Positions 11,214 through 21,655 of a DNA stretch of 64,000 nucleotides are shown here, in pieces. The stretch covers positions 94,636 to 158,635 of the forward strand of contig VTPC01090017.1 of assembly GCA_011009095.1 (NCBI GenBank). The letters run 5' to 3'. This stretch comes from Ignelater luminosus. Lineage: Eukaryota > Arthropoda > Insecta > Coleoptera > Elateridae. A program made the position numbers and the translations under genes. A model generated the notes under the pieces. The model worked only from the letters and a program-made list of their open reading frames with translations. It was not told the origin of the DNA and searched no databases. How positions within the stretch are numbered: position 1 is the first letter of the stretch; every line of letters begins with the position of its first letter.

Positions 11214-13379
11214 AACCTCCTAATACATATCTAAGTCTACTCGTTTTTCGTCTAGAATGATCAGAAAGAGATTCATTGAAAGCGAAACAGAAATAATCAC
11301 GACCTACCCTTGTAAGTTTATTATTTATTTAATAAACATCAGATTTAGAATTAGTTAGAGATTTTCAATAATTATTTTAATTCCCCTTAATAGAACTCTG
11401 CATCCCTTCCAGAATACTTAAGGTACAGCTAATGCATATTGTTTTTCTTGGAATGATAGTGTGACAGATGTCGCACAAGCGCTCAGTTCTCTACTAAAAT
11501 TGAATTTCCAATTTGTCATCTTGAAATTTCGAAAATTGTTTTCTGTAGTGAAAATTGCCTATTCTGGTTTTGTAGTTTGATTATTGCGTAAATGCTCTGA
11601 TCCGTTGCCTCCCTCAGTACGCCTTCCATGCTTTTATCTTTTAGGTAAACTTTTGAACACAAATCCTATAAATATTAAAAAATACTTATGATACAGACAA
11701 TTCTTAATTATGACGATATTACAAACTGGATTTCTTTGTAGTGATTATATGATTGCTTGTGTTTTGTAAAAGCTTATTACAACACGGATGAGTAATTTAA
11801 TAATATTTACAAAACGGTAGATGTTAGGGATTTTTTATTGTGAGAGGGCAATACACAAAAATAACGCAATCAATGAAATTTATAGTAAGAGTTAGGGATT
11901 TTACAAAATAAATATGTATAAAGTAGTCTAGAGATACGATAGCTACATTTATTATTTCCACTTTCAATAAAATAGCAGAACTTTGCGAGAAATCTAATTT
12001 TAGATAAAGATTAAGAAATGAGCTGATCGCTACTTCTGCACGTGGGTAGTGATACTATCTGGGTCATTTGTAGTACGGTACTGTCTACATTATTAATCTT
12101 GTTAAAAACTTATAATAGTATTCATGTATTTTTAAATTGTTTATAAGAATTATTACAGCAGAATAAAATACTAGAAATATGGTTTTAGATTTAATAAAGA
12201 TTAAAAAGGAAACTTTTTATTTTTAGATTTATCTTTAGGGAGGAACAACCTCTTTGCCCTCGTTACTATAAAAGCCGCTACTAGTACAAAGCACATTATA
12301 CATACAGAAATATCAGATCTATAAATAATAATAAAATGTAGGTATTAATTAAAATGATTGCTACTTTAGTTCGGTAAACTTTAATAATAACTGTTATTGA
12401 TTGATTTTATTCAAAAATAAAACTCGTCGGTCTGTTCTAGGAAAACTTAATAAAACTTTTTAATTCATTTCATAATGTATTCATAGCTGCTTCTAAAACA
12501 CAAAAACACACCATATTTTTACATTTTTCGTTTAACACGACATATTCGAAGAAAAGCCAGGGAAAAAATGAAATTGCGATTTCATATTCCCAACCCACTT
12601 TTATGACATGTGTTTTTTTGGTTATATCTTTTTCCGTGACGAACAGGTAAATAAGCGAAAGACATGTCCTTTATTGCCAATATATAAATCAATATTTCGA
12701 GACTGATATTGTGTGTGTTGTTGAAGTAGGTCACTTTGTAACTTCTGTCGAGACGTGTAACTTAAGAAAATATTCAAGATAGTGTACACAATACATAAGG
12801 TTTCTCTGAGCAACACGAATTATTAAGAAAGGAAAAGGAAACAGCAGATCAAAAATGTTCAGAAGTAGTTACTTACAAAAACCGTTCTTAGAGCTTTTTG
12901 GGTTTAAAAAAATGATACAAATGTAAGTTATAAATTCCATAGAATAAAATTATTATGTAAAATACAACCAGGATTAGCCTAGACTTTTTCGAGGGTACGT
13001 CAAAAATTATTAATCCATCAAAGCGATTACGTATAGACACAATGATTGCTTTTAGTCAGAAAAGGTTTTTTATGGATTTATAGGTTTTATATGTAAGCAG
13101 AAATATAGCGCTTTCGTTAGAAAAAGCCTAAACAAATTAGTTTTGACAAAGATAAGAAATCCTTAAACCTAGAATATAAGTAAAAATGTTAAAAATGGAC
13201 ATAATTTTGCGTTTTTAATTTGAGAGACATGCAGAAATTAACTTTTATTTGTTCTGCCTTTACCTCAAATCATCTTAGATAATACCCTTCGAGTACAGGG
13301 TGAATCAATATCAAACGAGCTTAAATTCTAGTTACCATTCTCATTTTTTTACGAATAACTACACGGAAAAAATGTTTTT
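11214..13379. other. Unassigned AT-rich stretch
   Basis: Nothing recognised. A single CAGGGTGAATC motif near 13297 resembles a transposon tip but has no partner. Confidence 0.5.
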
Positions 13380-13514
13380 GGACAGCAAATATTTTTGTTA
13401 CGCAGTATAATTTTCTGCTCTTGCCACTACAGCACTTTGGTAGATACAACAAATTTATAATTTATTTTAATCACAGATTAATTTGTTGATACAGCAAAAA
13501 AATATTTGCTGTCC
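13380..13514. repeat. 135 bp hairpin-forming inverted repeat
   Basis: GGACAGCAAATATTTTTGTT at 13380-13399 is matched in inverse by 13494-13514. A second nested pair, with core ACAACAAATT, lies inside (about 13446-13457 and 13480-13492). The whole could fold into a stem. It is probably a degraded MITE; no open frame or target duplication is visible. Confidence 0.5.
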
Positions 13515-14290
13515 GAAATTCCACTAAATTTCTTGTTGCACCAACAAAACACTTTTTTTGCATGCAGAAAGCGTAAGTGTCCAAACGTCAAATGGGCATT
13601 GATTTTAAAGCGCTCTCTGCTAACAACATCATTATATAATTTACAAGTTTACTGATTGAATATTTCCAAATCATTTGTTATCAAAGATGACTCATTAATT
13701 CATTCCACTTAAATCTTTGAGGACTACTAGAGTTGCTTCTCTTTGCTTTTGTTACTTCCGTGGAGAGTAAAACCGCGTTTGCAGGTGAACTGACGCTGTG
13801 CTGTTCCGCAATATCCTCAGATTTCTTAAGCTTTTCTTTGCTACTTTTTGTATTTTCATGACGAATATGAACCAATCTTATCCTCGAAAAATAAAAAGTT
13901 GACAGATTCCAATTATGGAAACAGACAAGTATCTGACATTATTTTACAAGTCACTTTCGGTCATAAGCATGAATAGCTCTCACATTTCACGTCACTATCT
14001 GTAGTAAAACTAAGTCATAAGACTTGAGAATTACAATTACAGAACTTTAAAAACTGATTTTAGTATCTTCACACGTTTCATTTGTTATCCCCAGACATTT
14101 GTCTTCTATGTCTAAAGTAAACAAAAGTCAATCATATGTCAAAGCAGGCAAATGAGGTTGTCACCACAGAAGTTATACGAGCAAAACATCGATCACTCAG
14201 TGGGTATCAGCTAAGCGAGATTGTTGCTGATTATTAGTTTTATATTAAAGATGCAGATTCTAGAAATATTCTGATGCACAAACAACTTCT
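13515..14290. other. Unassigned stretch
   Basis: No supported feature. The minus-strand frame at 13681-13875 is Ser/Lys-rich, without a recognisable domain. Confidence 0.4.
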
Positions 14291-15450
14291 GACAACTCAA
14301 GAAAGTATCATGTTAGTTGGCTGGTTGTCAATTTTACTCCAATCATTGTCTACGGTAGGAGCTACTGCCTGCCAAAACTGTCCTTTCGCAACTATAGAAA
14401 TAGTCTGACGATTAATTACATGTATGAGAGCCAAATGATTAATTAGGTCAGAAATTTCATTTTTAACCGTAACCATAGTAAACACTAAGTCAGTTTCAAT
14501 AAAGGTTACAATAATATTTGCAAATGTAACACACCACTGGTTAGGTGCCGAATGTTCCCAAATCATTGATATGCTACCAGACTAATAGCAACTAGATACC
14601 TTCAGATGCTATATTTGACGGAATTTGTTCATTTCAAATCTGGGATTCCTTTACTTATTGTCTTGTTTATTTGGGTCTTGTAGAATAGAACAGAAACGGA
14701 CAGCAAGCAACATGTAGCTGGAAAGCTCCTTTTTTGCAGATTTCAAAATGTTTTGACATTGATTTGCAAAAGTGGCATAGGATAGAAATATTAAGAAATA
14801 GCTTGGTAAAATCCATTGATTATTTTTGCATTGACAAAGTTTGCTTTGAATTCAAAGACAGTAACGTAAGTAAGGTGGCCACAACTTCTGCGGCGCTTCA
14901 GCTTCAACTTGCAAAATCAGTAAACGACCTCTTTTCTAATTTATTACTCCTATAGAAATCGTATCAAGCCGAAACAAATCAATCAATGCAGTCGGTATCA
15001 TCACCATCTCATTGTCTATTCCTGTGACTTTAGCTGCTATTTGTAACTCGTCTTCAGCCTGAGGTAGTTGAAGTTGGTTGGAAATCTACAGCTTTTGTCT
15101 GATGGGGTGAGAGAGCCGACATTATAAAGATCCTCGCAAATGTAGTTGCAAACGGTGCTCTGCTTTTGTTGATGGACTTGTTAGAATGAGTGATATTACC
15201 TTCTTGTCACTAAATGGCGGGAGACAACGAAGAGCCTTGATAAAAAAATTAAACAAAAAACTAGAGACTTTCCGAAAGGCAACACGATCCTTACGGAAGC
15301 ATACTACGACACAAAAGTGTCCGAGAGTCTCCATGACCATATCATGCGAATTTACACCCGTTGGTATTCTAGCTGGCGTCAAATTAATCAGGAGGTAGCG
15401 TGTAGACAGTCATATACTTTAAGGACCGAATTACTTCCGTTTGTGTGAAA
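14291..15450. other. Coding-like but unassigned, probably a decayed element
   Basis: Base composition rises and several frames stay open for 70-90 codons, on the minus strand at 14297-14566 and the plus strand at 14734-14955 and about 15192-15448. The last reads with mixed, protein-like composition (for example EAYYDTKVSESLHDHIM). No single frame spans the region and I recognise no family. Decayed retroelement sequence is the simplest explanation, but I could not find catalytic motifs. Confidence 0.3.
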
Positions 15451-15877
15451 TTACTAAAATTTTGATTTTTTGGTGAGCATGAGCGAATTGCTGGGCATGT
15501 CTTAATTAACAGCAAAATTTATTGATAATAAGAGCTGAATCTAGGATATCTTCAAAGTTGAGATGTTGAAATGGGGGACGTATGGAGATTCAGACGGCAA
15601 TTATTATTGCAATTTTCTTGTCTCGGTTATAGATTATGACAACATGAAGAAACCACACCAACTTAAACTTAAAATATTTTCTGTTGTTCCACTTTGTCAG
15701 TGATAATCGACAGAATCTAACCAAAATTACTAACAAATTTAATTTATTTTCATTTAATGGAGAATACAGATTTGGAATTAGATGGGGGCACAAGTATCTA
15801 CTAATAGTTACAATGGAATGCGTTTCGTAGTAATCAAAAGAAAAACAATGGAACCGACGCCACACCAGGAACTTTCC
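15451..15877. other. Unassigned stretch
   Basis: Nothing recognised apart from short chance frames. Confidence 0.4.
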
Positions 15878-15967
15878 AGCCAAGGGAACGGACTTGAAGA
15901 AATTAGTGGAGAAAGAAGACCCAGTGCATACTTATGCACTAATTTTCCCAAGCCCGTTCCCTTGGCT
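15878..15967. repeat. Hairpin: 31 bp inverted repeat with 28 bp loop
   Basis: 15878-15908 and 15937-15967 are inverted copies matching at 27 of 31 positions, starting AGCCAAGGGAACGG. The plus-strand frame at 15782-16087 runs through both arms, so I read that frame as a by-product of the repeat and not as a gene. The repeat may be a small MITE core. Confidence 0.6.
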
Positions 15968-17936
15968 GTGGTTTTGCTAGACAAGAGGGAGACAGTGGGA
16001 GTTTCGTTAATGCATTTATATATGGAAATTTGTAACTTCAAGAATAGTAAAGCGTATCAAGAAAATTGCCCAGGCGAACTAGTATAAAAAGTTCATATTG
16101 GATTTTGTTTTATATTTTCACCTTCATATTCTAGAATCCCAAAAAGGCTATTTCAGATACCTCTGAAACTGAATTTTGCTTAAAAATGAAATTCCTTCAT
16201 GGTAAATGGTAGCGATGGTGCTATTATTAATGAAGTATAAGTTAAGGAGCATTGGGATGTATGAATTAGCAAAAATCGAAATTTCCAGATTAGGAAATCT
16301 AGCAAAAGTAGCACGTCACCTAAAAAGATAAATGTGAAGATTGCGCACATGCCTCATTAAATATATCTTTGTGTGCCCAATGACTTATACATTTTATATT
16401 TTAATTCATTTATCTTACAGTACTCTGGGTTTTTTAAGATACCAATGGGATGCCCTTTTATGTTCAGAAAATAAGCTTGAAAAAACTATTACTAAATTAT
16501 AGCGAAACAAATAGTAGTTAAATGTTTCTTTGACGGATGTTGTTTTTAAAGTGGAGTTTCATAGGTCTTTCCAAATTCTAGGTTGTTTTACTTTTTTGTG
16601 CGTCTGTATGAGAAAACGTTGATAAAAAATCCGACCGTATTTGCGATATTCAATTAAAAACAAACTGTACCCTATAATCATTAAAGAAAATTATCTAAAC
16701 ACAAGTTAATTTTTTTCTAAAACAAGTTTTTCACTGAAAACGTTTCAATTGTTAGTTAAAACTTTTTATCTGCAAAGTAAACCTCCAACATAGCCTTTTA
16801 GAAAAAGATAGTATGGAATATTTAGGCATTTTTAACAACCAGACTCGAAATAAAAAAGTCCCGCTTTTTTCCACATGGCGAAGATTATCAGTGGATATAT
16901 ACCTTATTACACAAACATAAATGTGTTCCAGAAGCGTGTAAAAGATGATCCGATAAGGTTGAAAAATCCCTGAAATCCAGTGAAATGTAAATATGTATAG
17001 AATTTTTGTCAACACGATTCTCAAATCGGGCAATTTTCCAATTCAAATTGCGTGGTTAAACAATTAATCACGCTTTTAAAACGTACTGAAACAGATTTAC
17101 GTGATGTACACCTACATTGAGATTATCCTGACTGGTTGCTGGTTATTCTGTTCATCAGCATCAACATTAAAGTATGATTTAGTAAATGAGGAAACAAATA
17201 CTTGAAACGCCTGAAAGTCGAGAATGTCTAGCACAAAAATGATTAAATTCGAACGTGTTCTTCCTTTTCTTAATTAATTTGGGATTAATCTGCGTGAGAA
17301 TACATTGAAAAAAATTAATTAAAAACACATTAAAATTATCTTTTTTAAAGTAATTCAAATTTAAATAACTCTTATCAATATTGCCAAAGTTAAACACAAA
17401 CACTTGAGTAATAATTTGCAAAAATATGCGGAAATGTTAAATTCGCCACGAGGCTTCTGCAAATTTAGTTAAATTGCTAATTAGCTTTCTGAATGAAATA
17501 ATTTCAAGTTCTTGAAATTTCAGAGGTTATTTAACTTTTAAAAAACAAATTAAGGGTGTAATGGATGTAATAAAATTTTCAAAACAGAAAGCGAATAACT
17601 AAAATACTCTGGCAAAAAATGTTTATGAATTTTACATAAACATTTTTAAATTTTTTAATTAAGAGAAGAAATTGAATAAGTTGGTAAATTATAAAACATT
17701 AATTTAATTGTTTGTAAGGTTTGAGAAATGGGAAGATTAAATTATAAATACTTAAAATCATTTTCCCAGTAAGGTACTAAAGATGATGAAGTTTATTAAG
17801 AAGCCTGAAACTTTACATAAATTAGGAAGAGATCGCTTTGAAGGATCGGCAATTTTTATTTAAATGGAGGGATCTAATATTTCTGTATCCAGTCTTTAAA
17901 ATCAAAGTAACCTTCAAAAAAAATATAATTTGTTAT
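15968..17936. other. Unassigned AT-rich stretch
   Basis: Nothing recognised on either strand. Confidence 0.5.
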
Positions 17937-17964
17937 AGTAATAATCGATTAATCGATTATTACT
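17937..17964. repeat. Perfect 28 bp palindrome
   Basis: The 28 bases are their own reverse complement; the left half is AGTAATAATCGATT. The sequence contains two overlapping ATCGAT sites and TAATC/GATTA homeodomain-type cores. It lies 580 bp upstream of mariner copy 1 in otherwise plain AT-rich DNA. It could be a dimeric binding site or a chance palindrome in AT-rich sequence. Confidence 0.7.
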
Positions 17965-18540
17965 GATCTAACAATTAAAAATGAATATATATAGCAACTT
18001 ATTTAAAAAAAAACAAAATTTTAATTATAAGCGGGTTGCATGAAATTTTAATTACATTAATGGAGAATAGCAGGATGAAATTTTGTAGATTTAATAATTA
18101 AAGAAAGTCAGATGTGCTTTAATAATTCCTTTATGCTTCAATATCAATTTTCTCTTGTTCTATTTTTCAAAGTAATATATAATTTATAAATAATTAACTT
18201 TCTATCTGCTTGCGGTTGATCTTATTTATTCAAGTGGATTTTATTCTTTCTGAAAGTACTACTTTATTTAATAAGTATTGTAATAAAAAAAAGAAAGCCA
18301 TCTACAATTTTCAATACTTGTCCTTTACTGACAAAAAGTCAGGACTGTTTTTGGATATATAATTGTGTTCCTTAACAAAAATAAAAAGTTGTGTTTCTCA
18401 ATGATATTGCAATCAAGATTAGACTACCACCAAAACACATAACAGCAAATTATTAGTTAGTACATAACTGAAAAGCAGAAACCAGACAAAACAACGATTC
18501 CCGCTCCGACAGAATCATCACCGATTCGGTCTTCCGCTTG
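17965..18540. other. Unassigned AT-rich stretch
   Basis: Nothing recognised. Confidence 0.5.
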
Positions 18541-18542
18541 TA

Positions 18543-19847
18543 AAGGGTTTTCCAATAAGAGGTGTTATTTTGAATAGCCCGCTATTTCGGTAGATGTCAC
18601 TTTTGAAGCTATCATTTTTTGACATTTGACAAGTAGAAACTACGCCATTAATAAATATGGAACGATACACGCTTCAACAACGCATTGAAATTATTAAAAT
18701 TCACTATAAAAATGGTGAAAATTTGGCAGAGACGGTTCGTAAAACTCGAACATTTTTGGGTCACCGTGAAGCACCTTGTCGGACCGCAATACAGAAATTG
18801 GTGAAAAAATTCGAGCTCTTGGGACAAGTTAGTGATGTGAAGAATAAAACCCGTGCACGTCGCTCAAGAACAGCCGAGAATATTGCTGTTGTAGCCGAAA
18901 GTGTTAAAGAAAACCCAGGTTTGTCCATTCCTCGTCGTTCTTTGGAATTAGCCATTCCACAAACGTCATTACACCGTATTTTGGATAAAGATTTGGGTCT
19001 TAAGGCTTATAAAGTCCAGTTAACACAAGAACTCAAGCCGGCCGATCATCAACAACGTCGTGTCTTTGCTGATTGGGTCGTTGAAATGCATGAAAATGAT
19101 CCAGAATTCCATCGAAAAATCATCTTGAGTGATGAGGCCCATTTCCACCTCGGTGGCTTCGTCAACAAGCAAAATTGTCGGATCTGGGGCTCAGAAAATC
19201 CAAGAGTTATTGTTGAAAAGTCTCTCTATCCTCAACGTGTGACTGTTTGGTGCGGTTTATGGTCCGGCGGAGTCATTGGACCTTACTTTTTCGAAAATGA
19301 GGCTGGAGCAACAGTTACGGTGACTGGATTGCGCTATCGAGAGATGATTAACGATTTTTTATGGCCGGAATTGGATGGTATTGATCTGGACAACGTTTAC
19401 TTTCAACAAGACGGTGCTACGTGCCACACAAGCAACGAAACCATTGATCTTTTACGGAAAAAGTTTCCGGACCGTGTTATCTCTCGAAGAGGTGATCACA
19501 ATTGGCCACCGAGATCTTGTGATTTAATACCTTGCGACTTCTTTCTTTGGGGCCACGTGAAAGAGAAGGTCTAGGCCAACAGCCCAGCGTCGATTCAAGA
19601 CCTCAAAGATGGAATTCGTGAGGCTATCGAGGACATAGGGCAGCCACTTTGCGATTTGGTTATGGAAAATTTCATGAAAAGGATATTGTCCTGTAAGCGT
19701 GGTCGTGGTGGTCATTTGCCTGATGTTATTTTCCACTATTAACGGCATACCTTCCTCTTTATAATGAAATAAACATCCGATCATTTATATTAAAAAATGG
19801 CACTTTTCTTTGAATATCAAAATAACACCTCTTATTGGAAAACCCTT
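18543..19847 (+). mobile_element. Mariner element, DD41D (rosa-like), copy 1
   Basis: This is a 1,305 bp element with perfect 31 bp terminal inverted repeats (18543-18573 and 19817-19847; tip AAGGGTTTTCCAATAAGAGG) and a TA duplication on each side (18541-18542 and 19848-19849). By eye it differs from copy 2 (47040-48344) at about nine positions and has the same length. An AATAAA at 19768-19773 follows the transposase frame. Only the single stop codon described under the transposase prevents full-length translation. The DD41D spacing is characteristic of the rosa group first described from Ceratitis; that assignment is from family knowledge. Confidence 0.93.
18657..19742 (+). pseudogene. DD41D mariner transposase, interrupted by one stop codon
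   Basis: This transposase would cut and re-insert its element at TA sites in the nucleus. The frame starts at the same ATG as in copy 2 and is open for 305 codons, then TAG at 19572-19574 replaces the TAC (Tyr306) of copy 2. The remaining 55 codons are open to the original stop at 19740-19742. The paired helix-turn-helix region (about residues 1-120) and all three catalytic aspartates (159, 252 and 294) lie before the stop, so the truncated product loses only the C-terminal tail. Other differences from copy 2 are Lys51 for Ile, Asp110 for His, Gly241 for Cys, Ile291 for Thr and Gly299 for Ser. It is probably inactive, but could still bind ends. Confidence 0.92.
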
Positions 19848-19849
19848 TA

Positions 19850-20174
19850 GTATCCCAAACCCAGATTCCGACAGATTTTCAAATTTCCCTCCCAAATTGA
19901 CAGAAAGCAATTTTCCAGAATCAATGTGGCCAACTGTGATCGTTAAACAAATTTACCTAACCTATGTTACATTTAATAACCTACTCTAGTCAGTTGGGAA
20001 ACTTTCACCTTCCTCCCCAACCGCCCTCTACCCAAAACGGTAGTGCCGTTTAAAATTTTGAAGTGGGAGTGGTTGGGGGGAGGGTGAAAGTTTTCCAAAA
20101 TGTTAAATGGCACTACTCCATGTGTGATATATCAGTTTAGAGGGTAAAAAATTTTCAATCTTTTACATCAAAGA
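19850..20174. repeat. G/C-rich inverted repeat beside mariner copy 1
   Basis: 19998-20030 (GGAAACTTTCACC, then a C-rich run) is matched in inverse by 20058-20096 (G-rich run, then GGTGAAAGTTTTCC). Between and beyond them, AACGGTAGTGCCGTTT and ATGGCACTACTCC repeat the motif GGCACTAC in both orientations. No open frame is present. This looks like the remains of a small inverted-repeat element. Confidence 0.45.
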
Positions 20175-20281
20175 AGATTAAAATCAACCCATTCGTTCGT
20201 GAACTAGAGACAGAAATGTATTGATTAAATTAAATACATTTTTGGCTCTAGTTCACGAACGGCTGGGCTAATTTTAATTTT
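20175..20281. repeat. Hairpin: ~45 bp inverted repeat with 14 bp loop
   Basis: 20175-20220 and 20235-20281 are inverted copies sharing the exact core CGTTCGTGAACTAGAG, with a few mismatches outside it. The arms are long enough to fold as a stem. I read it as a MITE-type repeat; no coding sequence is present. Confidence 0.6.
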
Positions 20282-21364
20282 GAACATACTACAAATTGTT
20301 TTCTTTAATTTGACAGTTATTTGTTTGGCAGCCACAACACAAGAGAGGGCTCTTTCTTTCTTCAAACTCCAGCATCTCTTCCTATCATCATCCCCTCTTC
20401 CACTCCCACGACTATTTTAAAAATTCAGTGGCGGTAACCTATTTTTTTTTCTAACGCGCGAAATTTAAAATTTAAACCGGGATACCACACGCTAAAACAC
20501 AAATTCCGAAGCAACTCCATACCGACAAAGTAATATGACATAACGGACTTCTTTACAAGCTTTTGACAGTCTTCTCATTTTTTTCGTAAAACTAATTAAC
20601 AGATCCTCCTTTACAAGCGGTGCATCAACTGTTGTTTATAGTATACACTCCGCAAACCGACATTTTCCAAGGGTCAAATCTGTGAATCTCTTCTATTGAA
20701 ATACGAATATCACGATATCCCTTGTCTGAATCTGCAGATGAGACTCTCCGCAGTTCCGCTGGCCAATTTCTCCTTTTCAACAGCAAAGAAATTTAACCCC
20801 TGGAAATGTCTGCCTAGAACTTTAAGGCTCCCGCCTTAAGATCTTCTGCGGCACTCATCTAGAGATCATTTTCACATCTCCATTGAATTGAAGTACCAAG
20901 TTGAAGCGTTGATTTTCCGTGTTCTCTACTGTACCACCATATGCTGACAAATCACTTTCACCCCTCGGTAGATGCGTGCGACCTGGCTGGTATTCTATTC
21001 GTAAGAGGCTGGTGCGTCAGGAAGGAAGTAAACCAAAATAGAAAAAGCGACATAAAAACCTTTAAAAACCCAAACGCAAACTAAAACATCTCCCAATAAT
21101 TTTCCTCAATAACATGAACATCCTCTAAGAGACTTCCTTCACCACCACAAACAAAAATTCTATAAACTCCCCGTATGCCCCCCTCCCCCTTAGGCCAACA
21201 GAAAGATGCTAACCATAGCCGCCAGAGGACAACGTTAACAGGCCAGTGTAACACGATCAGCAGGTTTCCCAACACCATCTCGCAGACACTTTCAATTTCT
21301 AAATCTAATGACATCAGAAATTCAAAAACTGAAAAGTATTCCAGCGTTAATATCGCCTCGCAAG
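20282..21364. other. Unassigned, slightly GC-richer stretch
   Basis: Several minus-strand frames stay open for 40-60 codons (for example around 20520-20660 and 21081-21314), but none resembles a known family. This may be decayed sequence linked to the kinase-like fragment that follows. Confidence 0.3.
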
Positions 21365-21655
21365 CTAAGCAACTGACGTGAAGTCAACGCGGCCCACAAA
21401 TCCAGCGCAAAACACGTCGTGTGCTGCCACTGTATCTTTGATCTCGACTGTTTCACTTTGGTACCCAGCATCTAAGATTGGACCGCTAACACCGTCAGCA
21501 TTGTAGTGATTACTCTGTCGACCCGACACCAAGATGCTCTGTGTCTTCCTGCCACAATCAACACAACCTATCACTGCCAAAAAGGACAATTGTTCTAAAA
21601 TGGCATCCGGAGCCGCGCATAAATCACCAATAAAGATGGTGATTGATCGATCTGG
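21365..21655 (-). pseudogene. Fragment resembling a pfkB-family sugar kinase, probably a pseudogene
   Basis: The minus strand is open for about 97 codons from 21655 to a stop at 21365-21367. Near the end (21436-21395) it reads DTVAAHDVFCAGFV. This fits the second pfkB kinase signature at every position but one: the conserved Gly/Asp before the catalytic Asp is His. Before it, ADGVSGPILDAGYQSETVEI fits the segment preceding that signature in ketohexokinase-like proteins. Family members phosphorylate sugars or nucleosides in the cytosol. The N-terminal glycine motif is absent and there is no natural ATG. CTCCAG at about 21651-21656 (minus strand) could be a splice acceptor, so a real exon is possible, but the altered motif and lack of partners favour a pseudogene. 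Confidence 0.4.

Noticed and set aside
13297..13310. ACAGGGTGAATC as a MITE end
   Set aside because: No matching inverted end found nearby.
15782..16087. 101-codon plus-strand open frame
   Set aside because: It spans both arms of an inverted repeat, and the opposite strand is open over the same bases. No domain is recognisable.
18761..19784. Minus-strand open frames inside mariner copy 1 (and the same in copy 2)
   Set aside because: Antisense shadows of the transposase frame.
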